From Scylla paramamosain (Eukaryota; Arthropoda; Malacostraca; Decapoda; Portunidae), in assembly GCF_035594125.1 (NCBI RefSeq), contig NW_026973671.1, forward strand, positions 2,017,501 to 2,081,500: 64,000 nt of DNA. The letters are read 5' to 3'. The translations under genes and the position numbers were made by a program. Shown piece after piece: positions 46,151-59,962 of this stretch; positions within the stretch are counted from its first letter, which is position 1, and each line of letters starts with the position of its first letter. The notes below the pieces were generated by a model that was given only the letters and a program-made list of their open reading frames with translations, was not told where the DNA came from and did no database searches.

Positions 46151-49100
46151 CTATTTCCATCTGTTATCCCCATCCATAAACTTGTCTAATCTTCTCTTAA
46201 AGCTCTCTAGTGTCCTGGCACTAACTACATGATTACTGAGTCCGTTCCACTCATCTACCACTCTATTTGAGAACCAATTTTTTCCTATCTCCTTCCTAAA
46301 CCTAAATTTTTCAAGCTTGAACCCGTTATTTCTTGTTCTACCTTGGTTGCTGATCCTAAGAATTTTGCTTACATCTCCCTTGTTATAACCCCTATACCAC
46401 TTAAAGACTTCTATCAGGTCCCCTCTTAACCTACGTCTCTCTAGAGAATGTAAATTTAACCGCTTCAACCTCGCTTCGTAAGGAATACTCCTCATCCCCT
46501 GGATCCTTTTAGTCATTCTCCTCTGTACTGATTCTAATAGACCTATATCTTTCCTGTAATGTGGGGACCAGAACTGCACAGCGTAGTCTAGATGAGGTCT
46601 GACCAGCGCCAAGTATAACTTTAATATTACTTCCGGCCTTCTACTTTTAACACTCCTAAAAATGAATCCTAGTACCCTATTTGCCTTGTTTCTGGCTTCT
46701 ATGCATTGTTTCCCTAGACGGAGTTCAGAGCTAACTATAACTCCTAAATCTTTCTCGTACCCTGTACCTACCAGAGTTTGGGTGTTTAATGTGTACCTAT
46801 TGTGTGGGTTTCCTCTACCTACGCTAAGCACTTTGCATTTATTGATATTAAATTGCATTTGCCATCTATCCGTCCATTCATTCATTCTATCTAAGTCTGT
46901 CTGCAAGGCGATGGCATCCGCTTCTGACCTAATTAATCTACCTATCTTTGTGTCATCCGCAAATTTACTAACATCGCTACTAATTCCACTATCCAAGTCA
47001 TTGATATATATTAGAAATAATAATGGCCCTAATACTGATCCCTGTGGCACCCCACTAATGACATGACCCCACTCGGATTTCGAGCCGTTTATTAGCACTC
47101 TCTGTCGCCTGTTACCAAGCCATGACCCTATCCAACCTAACACCTTCCCATCTATCCCGTGCGCCCTAACCTTTCTCAGGAGCCTTTGATGGGGCACCTT
47201 GTCGAATGCTTTACTAAAGTCCAGATATAAGATATCATAACTATCACCAATTATCTACTGCCTCGTACACCTTACTGTAAAAACTTAACAAGTTTGTCAG
47301 GCAAGACTTCCCCTTCGTGAAGCCATGCTGTGACTGATTTATCAAGTTATGTTTGTCTAAATGTTCCCTAATGTTCCTGGCTATTATTGACTCTAACATT
47401 TTACCTACAACTGAAGTTAAGCTGACAGGTCTATAATTAGACGCTAAAGTTTTATCCCCTTTCTTAAAGATGGGTACTACATTAGCCTGCCTCCACATTA
47501 CTGGTACCTCACCCGACTCCAGTGATTTCCTAAAGACAGAAACTAACGGCTCACTAATAATCTTTTTACATTCCTTCAGTACTCTGGGATATATTTCATC
47601 AGGTCCTGGTGACTTGAACTTTTTTAGCCTATCTATCTCCTGCTCCACTATCTCCCTAGTTATGGAAATATCCGTCAGCTTCTCATACTCATCTGCTCTA
47701 AACACCTGTTCACTATCTGGCATATCCTGCATGTTTTCCTGAGTGAAGGACAGTTAAAAAATAATCATTCAGAAGTTTACTAATCTCCTCCCCAGAACTA
47801 ACCAGCTCCCCATCTGCTGCCTTTAATGGACCTACAGTATCCTTATTTTTCGTCCTGTATACCTGATAAAATCCCTTGGGGTCCGTCTTCGCCTGGCTGG
47901 CTACCTTTAATTCATAATTGTCCTTAGCTTTCCTCGTTAACTTCCTGACTGTTCTAACTAATTCATTATACTGTGTCCTTAAAACTTCCTCACCTGCCTT
48001 TAATCTCTTATATACACTTCTCTTACGCCCTATATAATGCTTTAACCTAGCAGTCATCCATTTAGGGTCATTTTTTTGTGATCTTATTGTTTTATACGGG
48101 ATATTTGCTAATTGACCTGTATGAACTTTATCTACGAAATATTTATACAATTCATCTACATTTACTTCACCTAAACCCCTCATCTCGTTCCCTACCATCC
48201 TCTCCCCTCCCTCATCAACTCGCCTCGACCTTACCTCTCTCATTTCAGGCATGACCTGACATTCCAACATACTCACACCTATCTCCCCCCTTCCTCTTTC
48301 CTCCTCCCTTCTGGAGCCTCACCTCACCTCCCTCATCCTGCCTTATCTCTCTGAACTCCGTCCCTGACCTGACCTCACCCTGCATCCTTTGCCAGTCCAC
48401 TCCTTGGAGGGTACCTTTTTAATTCTTCAAAATCTGCTCTCCTAAAGTCAGGTATTTTACTAGTGTTTTTATTTCTAACAGTTTCTTCCCATTCTAGATT
48501 GTACCTAATTTCCCTATGGTCACTGTTACCTAGCTGTCCTGCAACCTCTACCTGCGTGACTGCTTCCTCCCTGTTAGTAAGAATTAAATCTAGAATATTA
48601 TTCCCCCTTGTGGGTTCTACGACTCCCTGTTTTAAAAAATTATCCTGAATTACCTTAAGGAATTCCTCTGCTTCCTTGTTACCCACAATCAGACTCCAGT
48701 CGATATTCCTAAAATTAAAATCTCCTACCACACATACCTGACTGTACCTGCCTGCTCTATTTAATTCCTGCCACAGTGAGGTGTTAATTTCCTCTGTACT
48801 GGTCGGTGGTCTGTAAACTACCCCTAGTACTACTGACTGCGATCCTTCCTTAATATCTACCCATATCGACTCTGCTTTGTTATCTGTTTTAATTCTATTG
48901 TTCATACAGCACTGTAATGTGTCCCTAACGTATAACGCGACACCTCCTCCTCTCCTGTTTTCTCTATCTTTATAGAACATTGTATACCCATCTATCTTAA
49001 CCTCTGGATTAAATACTTTTCCTGACATATCTAACCAAGTTTCAGTTAAAGCAATGATATCAAATTTCTCTACACTCGCTATTCCTCTAAGCAAGTCTAT

Positions 49101-49157
49101 TTTATTCAGAATACTTCTACAATATGTGTAATAAACACTTAAGCTATTTCTCACCAT
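46151..49157 (-). pseudogene. CR1 ORF2: endonuclease-reverse transcriptase, frameshifted
   Basis: About 1,000 codons that would nick target DNA and copy element RNA at the nick. The endonuclease (49,157 to about 48,450) shows ALTETWLD, GVVYRPP, VVGDFNF, LILTNR and SDH, the expected apurinic-endonuclease-like active-site blocks. The reverse transcriptase follows with FKSPGPDEIYPRVLKE, YRPVSLTSVVGK, SQHGF, GVPQGSVLGPLLF and FADD (46,963-46,952, catalytic Asp pair present), then the thumb and C-terminal region ending at 46,151. The frame breaks at about 48,411, in a G-run at 48,280-48,310, at about 47,751 and at about 47,249. Each fits one extra base, and apart from these the frame is clean with no other stop. 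It is a recent copy, or one with residual sequencing errors, rather than an ancient fossil. Confidence 0.92.
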
Positions 49158-49233
49158 CCCTAAGCTAGCTTCCTTTCTAGATTTAACTAATTTGCCCCTT
49201 GCCTTCTCCTCACTACCCCTTCTTCCCTCCCGA

Positions 49234-49323
49234 CTAACGAAAAAAGTGCTGGAGTGCAGTTACCTCCCGCTCGAGTGTTTCGGCCAAAACACGAACACCC
49301 TGGCGTGACAAATGCACTCCATC
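49234..49323 (-). pseudogene. CR1 ORF1 C-terminal fragment (SGNH-esterase-like end)
   Basis: The 29-codon minus-strand frame begins DGVHLSRQGVRVLAETLERE and ends at TAG (49,236-49,234), about 75 bp upstream of ORF2. A D-x-x-H motif followed by LS..G is how SGNH-hydrolase (esterase) domains end, and several CR1/L2 elements encode such a domain in ORF1. Only the end is present because the element turns back on itself at the palindrome centre. The domain assignment rests on this short motif. Confidence 0.6.
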
Positions 49324-49334
49324 CCTGGCGTACA

Positions 49335-49747
49335 ATGGAGTGCATTTGTCACGCCAGGGTGTTCGTGTTTTGGCCGAAACACTCGAGCGGGAGGTAACTG
49401 CACTCCAGCACTTTTTTCGTTAGTCGGGAGGGAAGAAGGGGGTAGTGAGGAGAAGGCAAGGGGCAAATTAGTTAAATCTAGAAAGGAAGCTAGCTTAGGG
49501 ATGGTGAGAAATAGCTTAAGTGTTTATTACACATATTGTAGAAGTATTCTGAATAAAATAGACTTGCTTAGAGGAATAGCGAGTGGTAGAGAAATTTGAT
49601 ATCATTGCTTTAACTGAAACTTGGTTAGATATGTCAGGAAAAGTATTTAATCCAGAGGTTAAGATAGATGGGTATACAATGTTCTATAAAGATAGAGAAA
49701 ACAGGAGAGGAGGAGGTGTCGCGTTATACGTTAGGGACACATTACAG
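49335..49747 (+). mobile_element. Inverted partial copy of the CR1 5' region
   Basis: Plus-strand duplicate of the end of ORF1, the inter-ORF spacer and the first ~125 codons of ORF2 (MVRNSLSVYYTYC.. to ..GGGVALYVRDTLQ), identical to the minus-strand element except for two one-base insertions, one of which shifts the ORF2 frame at about 49,586. It stops at a (GACA)5 repeat with no CR1 3' end, so it is not an independent normal insertion. Confidence 0.93.
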
Positions 49748-50340
49748 ACAGACAGACAGACAGTAAGGCAGATAGTTAAACTCACAGTTATGGAGGCAAA
49801 AGTAAAATAATGAATCTGGAATAGAACTGAATATTAAAGAAACCATATTTACTTTAATCGCGTAATCAATGTATATCAGCCTTTTTATTAGGTTTTATTT
49901 TTGGAAATGTCAAATAATACGTGTTTTTATTACGTGTTAAGGCTAAGGACTAAGAAATGAGAGAAAGTGTGCCCCTACATGTCGTCCCTCAAAAAATAAT
50001 TATAAGATGAAATTCCAAAAATGTTTAGTGGCAAAGGTGTCTTGATGCTCCTCTTTTTATTCTATTTTATTTATTTATTATTATTATTATTATTTTTTTT
50101 TATTATTTTTTTTTTGCCACTTCCTGATGACTTGAGGATTTGATGCAAACTTGGTTATAACTATTACAGTATTGATTTACTTGCAGGCCCACCATTGCTG
50201 CAATCCACCAAATATATCAGACAATAAATCGACTTGTTTTTTATGTTCTATTATTTTACTTTGGGTAGCGTGTGTGTGTGTGTGTGCAACTGGTGTTTTG
50301 GTGGTGTTGCCTCGCTACGTATCCAAATACTTGTACACGC

Positions 50341-50343
<3 letters not shown>
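49748..50343. other. Non-coding, AT-rich
   Basis: Begins in (GACA)n, then AT-rich unique sequence with T/TTA runs near 50,060-50,115. No gene recognised. Confidence 0.45.

Positions 50344-50428
<85 letters not shown>
50344..50428. repeat. (CA)n microsatellite
   Basis: About 42 perfect units; a short inverted GT run lies at 50,270-50,286. Confidence 0.95.
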
Positions 50429-50430
<2 letters not shown>

Positions 50431-51124
50431 TTCAGGGTAGAGGAGTTTATGAGTGCAAATACAATGCCCAAACACGGCCGCCCAAATATTATAACAAACA
50501 CCAACAGTCGCAGAGTAAACATTGCATAATCGGCGAGTGAACAGGTGGACTCACGCGTGGCAAACCCGATGCTCCTGCCCGCTGCTTTACGAAAGATGTG
50601 TTCTGTTCAGGCGGAGGTAGAGCAACATTGGGGTAGGACTGAACGCTATTACATGGGGGAGCTCAGGACTTAGGGAAGGACGTAAGATCGCCTTGGTGAG
50701 AGGATATATTGCTTTAAGAATCTATAGCACCGTGATGGTATAAGAGGAAAATATTATTACATAAACTTATGTTCCTATGTTGAGAAATATTTCTTTTCTG
50801 AGACATGTTCGTGTTGTTCAGGTGGAGAGGGAAAGTGAAGTGATAGAGGATGAGTGGTGGCAATTACTTCTCTTGGTGAGCTGAACTGTGGTAGGAAATT
50901 GTGACTGGTGCCGCAAACTAAAGTAAATGCGAGATATGGTGATGTTGCGTAAACAAAATTTATCAGAATAACAGAACTGTGAGAATAGAAGGGTGTGTTT
51001 GTGACTGTGTTCTTGTTATTGCCACAACGCATGAAAGAGAGCACCTCGAGATCAGAGTGTACTTGGAAAAGAGAACTATAAATATTGTGTTATGATAATC
51101 CTTACACCAGATTTATTGAAATTA
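50429..51124. other. Non-coding, no gene recognised
   Basis: Unique sequence, no coding motif. Confidence 0.45.
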
Positions 51125-51207
51125 GTTAAATTTACAAATTGTTGTTGTCATTGTTGTTGTTGTTGTTATCCTCATTAATAATTCTTCTATCGCTGTTTTT
51201 TGCAAAT

Positions 51208-51238
<31 letters not shown>

Positions 51239-51342
51239 GCAACAACAGCAGCTGTTTTCTCTGCTGCTGCTACTGCTGCTGCTAATACTAATGCTACTAT
51301 CAGCCGCTATTACTACTGATCATTTTTCTTTTGCTACTGTTG

Positions 51343-51406
<64 letters not shown>

Positions 51407-51420
51407 AACTAGTATTTCCT
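51125..51420. repeat. Trinucleotide cluster: (TTG), (CAA), (CTG), (CTA)
   Basis: TTG at 51,140-51,168, CAA at 51,208-51,248, CTG at 51,262-51,283 and a pure CTA run at 51,343-51,406. The TTG and CAA blocks are inverted. Confidence 0.92.
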
Positions 51421-51620
51421 AAGTGAACGATAGGACCTTGAGATCCGTAAATAAATCATACTCTAATATTTCTGAAAAATGAACAAAATCACTATTATAA
51501 TAATAATGAAAGAAATCACAAACTGTATCCTGCCAAACACTCACAGGTCCTCACATCGGACACCAAACTATCACTTACCAGTAAGCAACAGTCGTGGAAT
51601 ATCACGGGAATACACAATCC

Positions 51621-52826
<1,206 letters not shown>

Positions 52827-52860
<34 letters not shown>
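52827..52860. repeat. (GT)n microsatellite
   Basis: About 17 units. Confidence 0.95.
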
Positions 52861-52865
<5 letters not shown>

Positions 52866-52966
52866 TCCATGAAGGGCTGCACATATAAAAGTTTACGCTC
52901 AACAAGCCTGCTCTTCACAATATTTATTTAGACGAATATGTAATATGGATGTATAATATAGACCAA

Positions 52967-52970
<4 letters not shown>

Positions 52971-53025
<55 letters not shown>

Positions 53026-53031
53026 CTCTCT

Positions 53032-53101
<70 letters not shown>
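52971..53101. repeat. (CT)n microsatellite with two interruptions
   Basis: About 64 units, broken by CTCTACTC near 53,021 and TCCTC near 53,051. Confidence 0.94.
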
Positions 53102-53104
<3 letters not shown>

Positions 53105-53189
53105 ACAGTCCTAGAAAAGCGGATTTTTTCTTGTCACATCTTTTACATTTTTATTTTTTCTATATTTTTTAATACAAGTACCTGCAACG

Positions 53190-54315
<1,126 letters not shown>

Positions 54316-54516
54316 CCAGTGTTTTTCCTTGAGACACAATCGCCAAGTAAGTGAGATTAGAGGCCTATTCCGATAAATCCCTCCCCCCTTTTCCTCCTCT
54401 CCAGTCTCCCTTTTCCTCTACCTCCTCCTCCTCCTCCTCCTCTTCCTTGTGTTCTTAAGTGAGCGTAGAAAACCAGCTAAGGGTCATCCTGCCCCTGCTT
54501 AGGCTCACCACCCACC

Positions 54517-54532
54517 ACACGCGCGCGCACCA

Positions 54533-54564
<32 letters not shown>

Positions 54565-54584
54565 CCCACACCCACCCACACACA

Positions 54585-54623
<39 letters not shown>
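54517..54623. repeat. (GC)n/(CACG)n/(CA)n compound tract
   Basis: GCGCGC, then seven CACG units, CCCA words and CA repeats with one CC break. It ends immediately before the LINE at 54,628. Confidence 0.93.
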
Positions 54624-54627
<4 letters not shown>

Positions 54628-54628
<1 letters not shown>

Positions 54629-55253
54629 ACTCATCTCTAGCTAAAACAGCTTCTATGAAGTTAGGTGTTCTGAGACGTCTCCGCCAGTTTTTCTCACCCC
54701 CCCAGCTGCTAACTCTGTACAAGGGCCTTATCCGTCCATGTATGGAGTATGCTTCACATGTCTGGGGGCGTTCCACTCATACTGCTCTTCAAGACAGGGT
54801 GGAATCAAAAGCTTTTCGTCTCAACTCCTCTCCTCTAACTGACTGTCTTCAGCCTCTCTCTCACCGCAGGAATGTTGGATCTCTAGCTGTCTTCTACCGC
54901 TATTTTCATGCTAACTGCTCTTCTGAACTTGCTAACTGCATGCCTCCCCTCCTCCCGCGGCCTCGCTGCACAAGACTTTCTTTTTTCTCTCACCCCCTAT
55001 TCTGTCCACCTCTCTAACGCAAGAGTTAACCAGTATTCTCAATCATTCATCCCTTTCTCTGGTAAACTCTGGAACTCCCTGCCTGCTTCTGTATTTCCAC
55101 CTTCCTATGACTTGAATTTCTTCAAGAGGGAGGTTTCAAGACACTTATTCATCAATTTTTGACCACTGCTTTGACCCTTTTATGGGACTGGCATTTCAGT
55201 GGGCATTTTTTTTATTGGATTTTTGTTGCCCTTGGCCAGTGTCACTCCTACAT

Positions 55254-55256
<3 letters not shown>
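54628..55256 (+). mobile_element. Jockey-like LINE, 5'-truncated (RT C-terminus and 3'UTR)
   Basis: Best copy of the LINE family whose tails recur across the window. About 165 C-terminal codons of the RT-containing protein are followed by a ~95-bp 3'UTR (GGGACTGGCATTTCAGTGGGC, TTTTTGTTGCCCTTGGCCAGTG) ending CCTACATAAA. Microsatellites flank both sides: the GC/CA tract on the left and (CA)n on the right. 5' truncation is normal for LINEs. Confidence 0.88.
54655..55161 (+). pseudogene. C-terminal region of LINE reverse-transcriptase protein, frameshifted
   Basis: LRRLRQFFSPPQLLTLYKGL, PCMEYASHVWG and VESKAFRL represent the region after the RT catalytic core found in jockey-type LINEs; then a frame change, then VNQYSQSFIPFSGKLWNSLP and FFKREVSRHLFINF to TGA at about 55,159-55,161. 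The change is explained by one extra C in the C5 run near 54,994-54,999. No catalytic residues are included, so no activity is possible. Confidence 0.85.

Positions 55257-55288
<32 letters not shown>
55257..55288. repeat. (CA)n microsatellite at LINE 3' end
   Basis: Sixteen or so CA units that begin at the LINE terminus ACATAAA. Confidence 0.94.
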
Positions 55289-55294
<6 letters not shown>

Positions 55295-55353
55295 GTACGT
55301 TTACAAAGATCGGGTTTTCCTTCCTAATTTGTCGTCATGATTTAACTGCATCC

Positions 55354-55360
55354 TGTTGTT

Positions 55361-55396
<36 letters not shown>
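55354..55396. repeat. (TTG)n trinucleotide repeat
   Basis: About 14 units. Confidence 0.94.
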
Positions 55397-55581
55397 GAAG
55401 TGTTCTTGTTTTAGTTCGTTATTTCCGCTCCCTCAAAAATTTAAAGTTTGTGTTGCAAGGATAAAAACGTATTTGATATGATACAAAGGACGCGCTCGCA
55501 CTCGCGCACACACGGCTAAGACGAAAGACAAAGCAGGAAGTGTCGAATTTTATTAGTCATGCAATGTCATATTTAAATTCC

Positions 55582-55585
<4 letters not shown>

Positions 55586-55626
<41 letters not shown>
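55586..55626. repeat. (CT)n microsatellite
   Basis: About 20 units. Confidence 0.95.
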
Positions 55627-55628
<2 letters not shown>

Positions 55629-55689
55629 GAGGATCTGTCTTCTAGTCAACTCACTTTTCCTTCCTTTCTTCTTGTTTTCATCTTTGTCT

Positions 55690-55935
55690 TCCTGATACTC
55701 CTCCTCCTCCTCCTCCTCTTTCTCTTCCTCCTTATTTTCTTCCCTCCTCCGTTTTTTTCAACTTCTGTTCGTGATCATGTCCCCGCTACTGTTCCTGCTC
55801 CTCTCGCTCCTCGTCTTCGTCTTCGTCCTCTTCCTCTTCCTCGTCCTCGTCCTCGTCCTTGTCCTCCTCCTCTTCCTCCTCCTCCTCCTCCTCTTCCTCC
55901 TCCTCCTCCTCCTCCTCCTCTTCCTCCTCCTGCTT
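55690..55935. repeat. Pyrimidine-rich (TCC)n/(TCG)n minisatellite
   Basis: TCC triplets mixed with TCGTCC and TCTTCC hexamers, almost purine-free over 240 bp except for G in CGTC words. Confidence 0.9.
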
Positions 55936-56525
55936 CCACATCTACTCCGTGAGGGAAAGAAGTAGTGCTCCGACAGAACCTCATTTTCGAACCCCAGAGA
56001 GAGGACGGGAGTGAGGGAGACAAAGGAGGCGGCAGATACTCGTAGATCACGCGGAGAGAAAATGAGAGGGGGAGAAAGAGAGTGAGAAGGAAAGAAGAAA
56101 CGAAGACTGGGATTGATGAAGACGGAGACAAATTGAGCGAGTGTTGGGAAAAAAGAGAGTCAATGTAAGAAGGTCAAGGAGAACGGAAATACTAGTGGAG
56201 TGTTTACATTCGTACTCCCCCTAAACTGCATATCGATTTTGCTGTGAATGTGTATGAATTATTTTTTGTGCCTGGAATGACAGGATGTGTAATTTTTTTT
56301 TTTTTTTTTTTCCATTCTGTCTAAAGGGATTGTTCTTGTAAAAAAAACTATTTGTATGTTTTTTATCTTTAAGTTTTCATCGAGTATTCGTTAAGTCTGA
56401 AAGGAAAACAAAGTAAAGTAAGCTATCTGTAAATGCTTTATTTCCATTTATTTATCCATTTACGTGAAGAACACAAGAAAATAAATTATATATGTAAAGA
56501 AAATAAAAGAATACAATATGAAGTA
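55936..56525. other. Non-coding, no gene recognised
   Basis: Purine-rich first half, T-run at 56,291-56,312, then AT-rich. No coding motif. Confidence 0.45.
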
Positions 56526-56601
<76 letters not shown>

Positions 56602-56604
56602 TTG

Positions 56605-56658
<54 letters not shown>

Positions 56659-56670
56659 TTGATAATAATG

Positions 56671-56727
<57 letters not shown>
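56526..56727. repeat. (ATA)n trinucleotide tract, 202 bp
   Basis: About 67 triplets with rare TGATA interruptions at 56,555, 56,601, 56,658 and 56,667. Confidence 0.95.
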
Positions 56728-56815
56728 GTTCTAAATCTGGAAAGCAAAATGAAGCATGCAAGTTAATTAAAGAACACAATATGACTTACTGAATGTTGTT
56801 ACTCTCGCGTTGCCT

Positions 56816-56839
56816 ACACACACACACACACACACACAC
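56816..56839. repeat. (CA)n microsatellite
   Basis: About 12 units. Confidence 0.92.
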
Positions 56840-56905
56840 GAGATTCTTGCCGCATTGTGTTGAGGATGACATTTGCTTAAGTTAGAGCTGTTTCCATTTG
56901 GCATG

Positions 56906-56908
<3 letters not shown>

Positions 56909-56989
<81 letters not shown>
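56909..56989. repeat. (GA)n microsatellite
   Basis: About 40 perfect units. Confidence 0.95.
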
Positions 56990-56992
<3 letters not shown>

Positions 56993-57239
56993 GGAGCTTG
57001 ATTCTAGTGTTGTTTTCCTGGCCGTGAGAATTGGCCCCTGGTTGAAGTATAAAGAGACTGCGGGTACTGAAGAGGAAAGGCGAATGGGAGAGAGAATAAG
57101 ATAATAATTTGCGTGAATGAGAAAGGAAAGAAGGAAAGGAGTTTTTATCTTGTGTATTTTGTAATTTTAGTTATATTTTGTTTTTTTTTGGGGCTCTGTA
57201 AGAGGATATTTATTTTATTTTTTGTTCATAGGTGTATCC

Positions 57240-57472
57240 ATTGTTGTTGTTGTTGTTGTTGTTGTTATTTTCTTTTATAACGTTTGCTGCTGCTGCTGCT
57301 GCTGTTGTTTCCTCCAACATATTACCATCATTCTGTAAACACCATTCCATTCCCCGACTTCCTTTCTCGGCTTTATCTTCCATAATAGCAGGCATTTCTC
57401 ATTAGCCAGGGAACAAACCACTGCCACTATTACCACCACCACCACCACCACCACTGTTACCACCACCACCAC
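57240..57472. repeat. Trinucleotide cluster: (TTG), (CTG), (CCA)
   Basis: TTG 57,240-57,267, CTG 57,284-57,305, CCA 57,432-57,472 with one GTTA break. Confidence 0.92.
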
Positions 57473-57526
57473 AGTAGATTAAGTACAACAATCCGTTGTA
57501 ACTGTTAAACATATGGAGGTCATTTG

Positions 57527-57530
<4 letters not shown>

Positions 57531-57576
<46 letters not shown>
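57531..57576. repeat. (GT)n microsatellite at LINE 3' end
   Basis: About 23 units that end exactly where the LINE 3' tail begins at 57,578. Confidence 0.95.
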
Positions 57577-57577
<1 letters not shown>

Positions 57578-57611
57578 CTCAGATTCAGATTGAAATTCAA
57601 TTTATTTTGCT

Positions 57612-57633
57612 CAGACTTTGTAAGCAAAGTCTG
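57612..57633 (-). repeat. 3'UTR stem-loop of the LINE
   Basis: CAGACTTTG and CAAAGTCTG pair perfectly around TAAG, about 35 bp from the element 3' end. In several LINE groups the reverse transcriptase recognises a 3' stem-loop; that role is inferred here. Confidence 0.6.
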
Positions 57634-57828
57634 GAGCACAGCTCCTCGTATAATTTCCATCATAACTAAAATTAAACAATAACTAAATCATAATAAAAAT
57701 TTAATAATAAATCATAACTACAATTAAACTAACATAATAATGATAACCAAATAATTTCAATCGTAACTATAATTAAACAGTAACAATAATAATAATAACT
57801 CCTGAAGTAATACTGTTAATTAAATACA

Positions 57829-59812
57829 TTACCTGAACATTTGATAGACAGCTCTTAAGAAAAAATAAGCTATGTTGGTCAAAATTTCTGAATTTTTACT
57901 TTGCATCAGTTCAGCAAACTTATTCATTGTTGTGTTATTTCTGTAATAGTTTGGGATATATCTGTTCTGTAGTTCAACAATATTTTCGTGAGAACATAAC
58001 ATAATATGAAATTCATCTCCCACAACATTACTTCTACATTTCGTACATAAATTCCCTTTGTTGAAATATTACTGTACCATGTTGAAATCCATTGATCCTT
58101 CAGTTTCCTTTCCACAGCTTTCTTTAACCATTCAGGATAATTAATATATTGATCTAACCATACGCCTGACATGCCACAGCTATTCACAATATTTCTTATA
58201 TGACCGAGCCAAGGAGATGAGGACGTGTTCGTTGAGTCTAGATATAATAAACTCCTATACATCATCATGCTTACTTATGTAGTTTTACCTGTTATCAGCC
58301 TTGACCAGTATGCTATCATTCTAGTGTTAATAATAACAGCAATGGGATGTTCTCCTAACTCACCGTACACAATGTCTCTACTTGTATTCTTATGGACATA
58401 TAATACGTGTTTAAAAAATTTCATCAGCAATTGTTTCAACTCTATCAGCAGTACAACCGCATATTCCACAACCGTGTGTCATAATTGGCATCACAGTCGT
58501 ATCAAGCGGTGGGTCGTGTTTACGGCACTTCCCAGTCAGTGAATACGTCGCTCTAGAAGCACTTTTTTGTTCTAATTGGGCAATTCTAAATCTTCTATTG
58601 TAATTAAGTAAAACTCCTAGGTACTGATATTCACTTATTGTTTGGATATTCTCTTCTCTAAAGACAAAGTCATAGGTGCCATAATTCACCCTCCCTCTAC
58701 TAAACACTACAACCTTTGTTTTGCTGTTATTCACCTCTAACTTCCATTGCTCACAATATAATTCCATTGCTTTGAGAATATTTTTAATTTCATCTTCACC
58801 ATTAGCTAAAATAACTGTGTCGTCAGCATACATCATAACCAATAAATTTAAATGTAAATCAAGAAAATTATCATCAGATAACAGATAATTACAGTTGTTT
58901 TCTACCAGGGAATCTTGTATATCATTAACTTATAGAGCAAACAGCAATGGAGAGAGATTTTCTCCCTGTCTTACTCCTTTAGTACAAATGAAAGTGTCAG
59001 ATGTTTTTTGGTAAAATTTTACACATGACTTTATATTCATGTACATATTTCTAATAACATTAAGTACTTTACCACCTATATTTTCTTTCACCGTCTTGTA
59101 CCAAAGCCCATCCCTCCATATTGTGTCAGAAGCTTTCCTGTAGTCAATAAAGAGACAGAACAGTTTTCTCCTCTTCCATAAGAACAAGTCAGTGATACAC
59201 TTCAGTAAAAATATATGGTCGAGGTACTGTAACCTTGCCGAAACCCACCTTGTGTTTCTTTTACAATATTGAATCAGTTTGAATAGTGTGTTAGTCTGTC
59301 ATTAACTATTGATGTGAAAGGCTTACTTAAACAACTTAGTAAAGTTATAGCCCTATAATTATGTGGCTCATCAACATCACCTTTATTTTTATACAAAGGA
59401 ACAATAAATAATCCCTATTAGCCATTGCTCTGGTAAGTCTCCTGTATCTAGAATTCTATTAAACATTTTAACATACAGATTAAGAAGGATATTTTTATCA
59501 CCTTTGATGTGTTCATTAACGATGTTATCATCACCAGGTGCTTTGTCTTTCTTGAGTTTTCCAACAGCTTTCACCACCTCATTTTCTGTTGTAGGCTCAT
59601 TCAATACTTGCCTTTCTCCTAACTCATGTGCAACACTTTCTGGTTCCATTCAATGTCCATCAACTGCATTAATATCTTCTGATAAACTCTTGAAGTGATG
59701 ATGAAAATTTGAATTTCTACTGTTAGTGTAGTCTTACTATTATTAACATTTCTTTCTCTTGATATTTTCCAATATTTTTTGGGACCTTTATTTTTGTTTT
59801 CTTTTAACTTAG
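57829..59812 (-). pseudogene. LINE reverse-transcriptase region, inactivated
   Basis: In sense order: ENKNKGPKKYW linker (near 59,800), KKDKAPGDDNI and DLPEQW (59,649-59,389), then after a frame break FRQGYST, FIDYRKASDTIWRDGLW, GVRQGENLSPLLFAL and an in-frame TAA at 58,932-58,930. The same frame continues to MYADDTVILANGE (YADD at 58,830-58,819, catalytic pair intact) and SKTKVVVFSRG. Further frameshifts occur near 58,415, 58,270 and 58,040. The C-terminal part has a CTKC..H.LC-like zinc-knuckle pattern split between frames and ends at 57,829. Confidence 0.87.
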
Positions 59813-59962
59813 TTTAGTGCCCCCTAAGGAGTTTGATGTTCCCTTGTGGCAGACGATAATTACAAATCCTATCACTGGATTAAAAGAAATACAAATATTG
59901 ACACTTTTATAGATTTTTAATTGATAATGGAATAATCCGAAAAATAATAATAATAAGAAAGG

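Larger units (their letters stand above)
46069..49334 (-). mobile_element. CR1-type LINE, nearly full length from ORF1 end to 3' tail
   Basis: Minus-strand non-LTR retrotransposon of about 3.27 kb: ORF1 C-terminus (49,323-49,234), ORF2 with endonuclease then reverse transcriptase (49,157-46,151), an ~80-bp 3'UTR and an 8-bp TTATGTTC repeat, two full copies plus a partial one (46,069-46,091). That octamer tail is a hallmark of CR1 elements, and the RT sequence (FADDTKIG, GVPQGSVLGPLLF) agrees. A GA microsatellite abuts the 3' tail. It is interrupted by single-base frameshifts; its 5' end runs into an inverted second copy. Confidence 0.93.
48912..49747. repeat. Large near-perfect palindrome, ~411/413-bp arms, 12-bp centre
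   Basis: Left arm 48,912-49,322; right arm 49,335-49,747 is its reverse complement. The only differences I could find are two extra G bases in the right arm (a G5 against G4 run near 49,440 and GG against G near 49,586). The centre (49,323-49,334) begins CCCTGGCGT, which is also present in the left arm at 49,298-49,306 and inverted in the right arm at 49,351-49,359. It could form an ~400-bp hairpin. Confidence 0.95.

Noticed and set aside
46662..47066. 134-codon plus-strand frame inside the CR1 element
   Set aside because: It is antisense to the clearly recognisable reverse-transcriptase frame and has no motif of its own.
54517..54623. Alternating purine-pyrimidine tract as a functional Z-DNA promoter
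   Set aside because: Composition permits Z-DNA, but no promoter element or gene start is near; listed only as a repeat.
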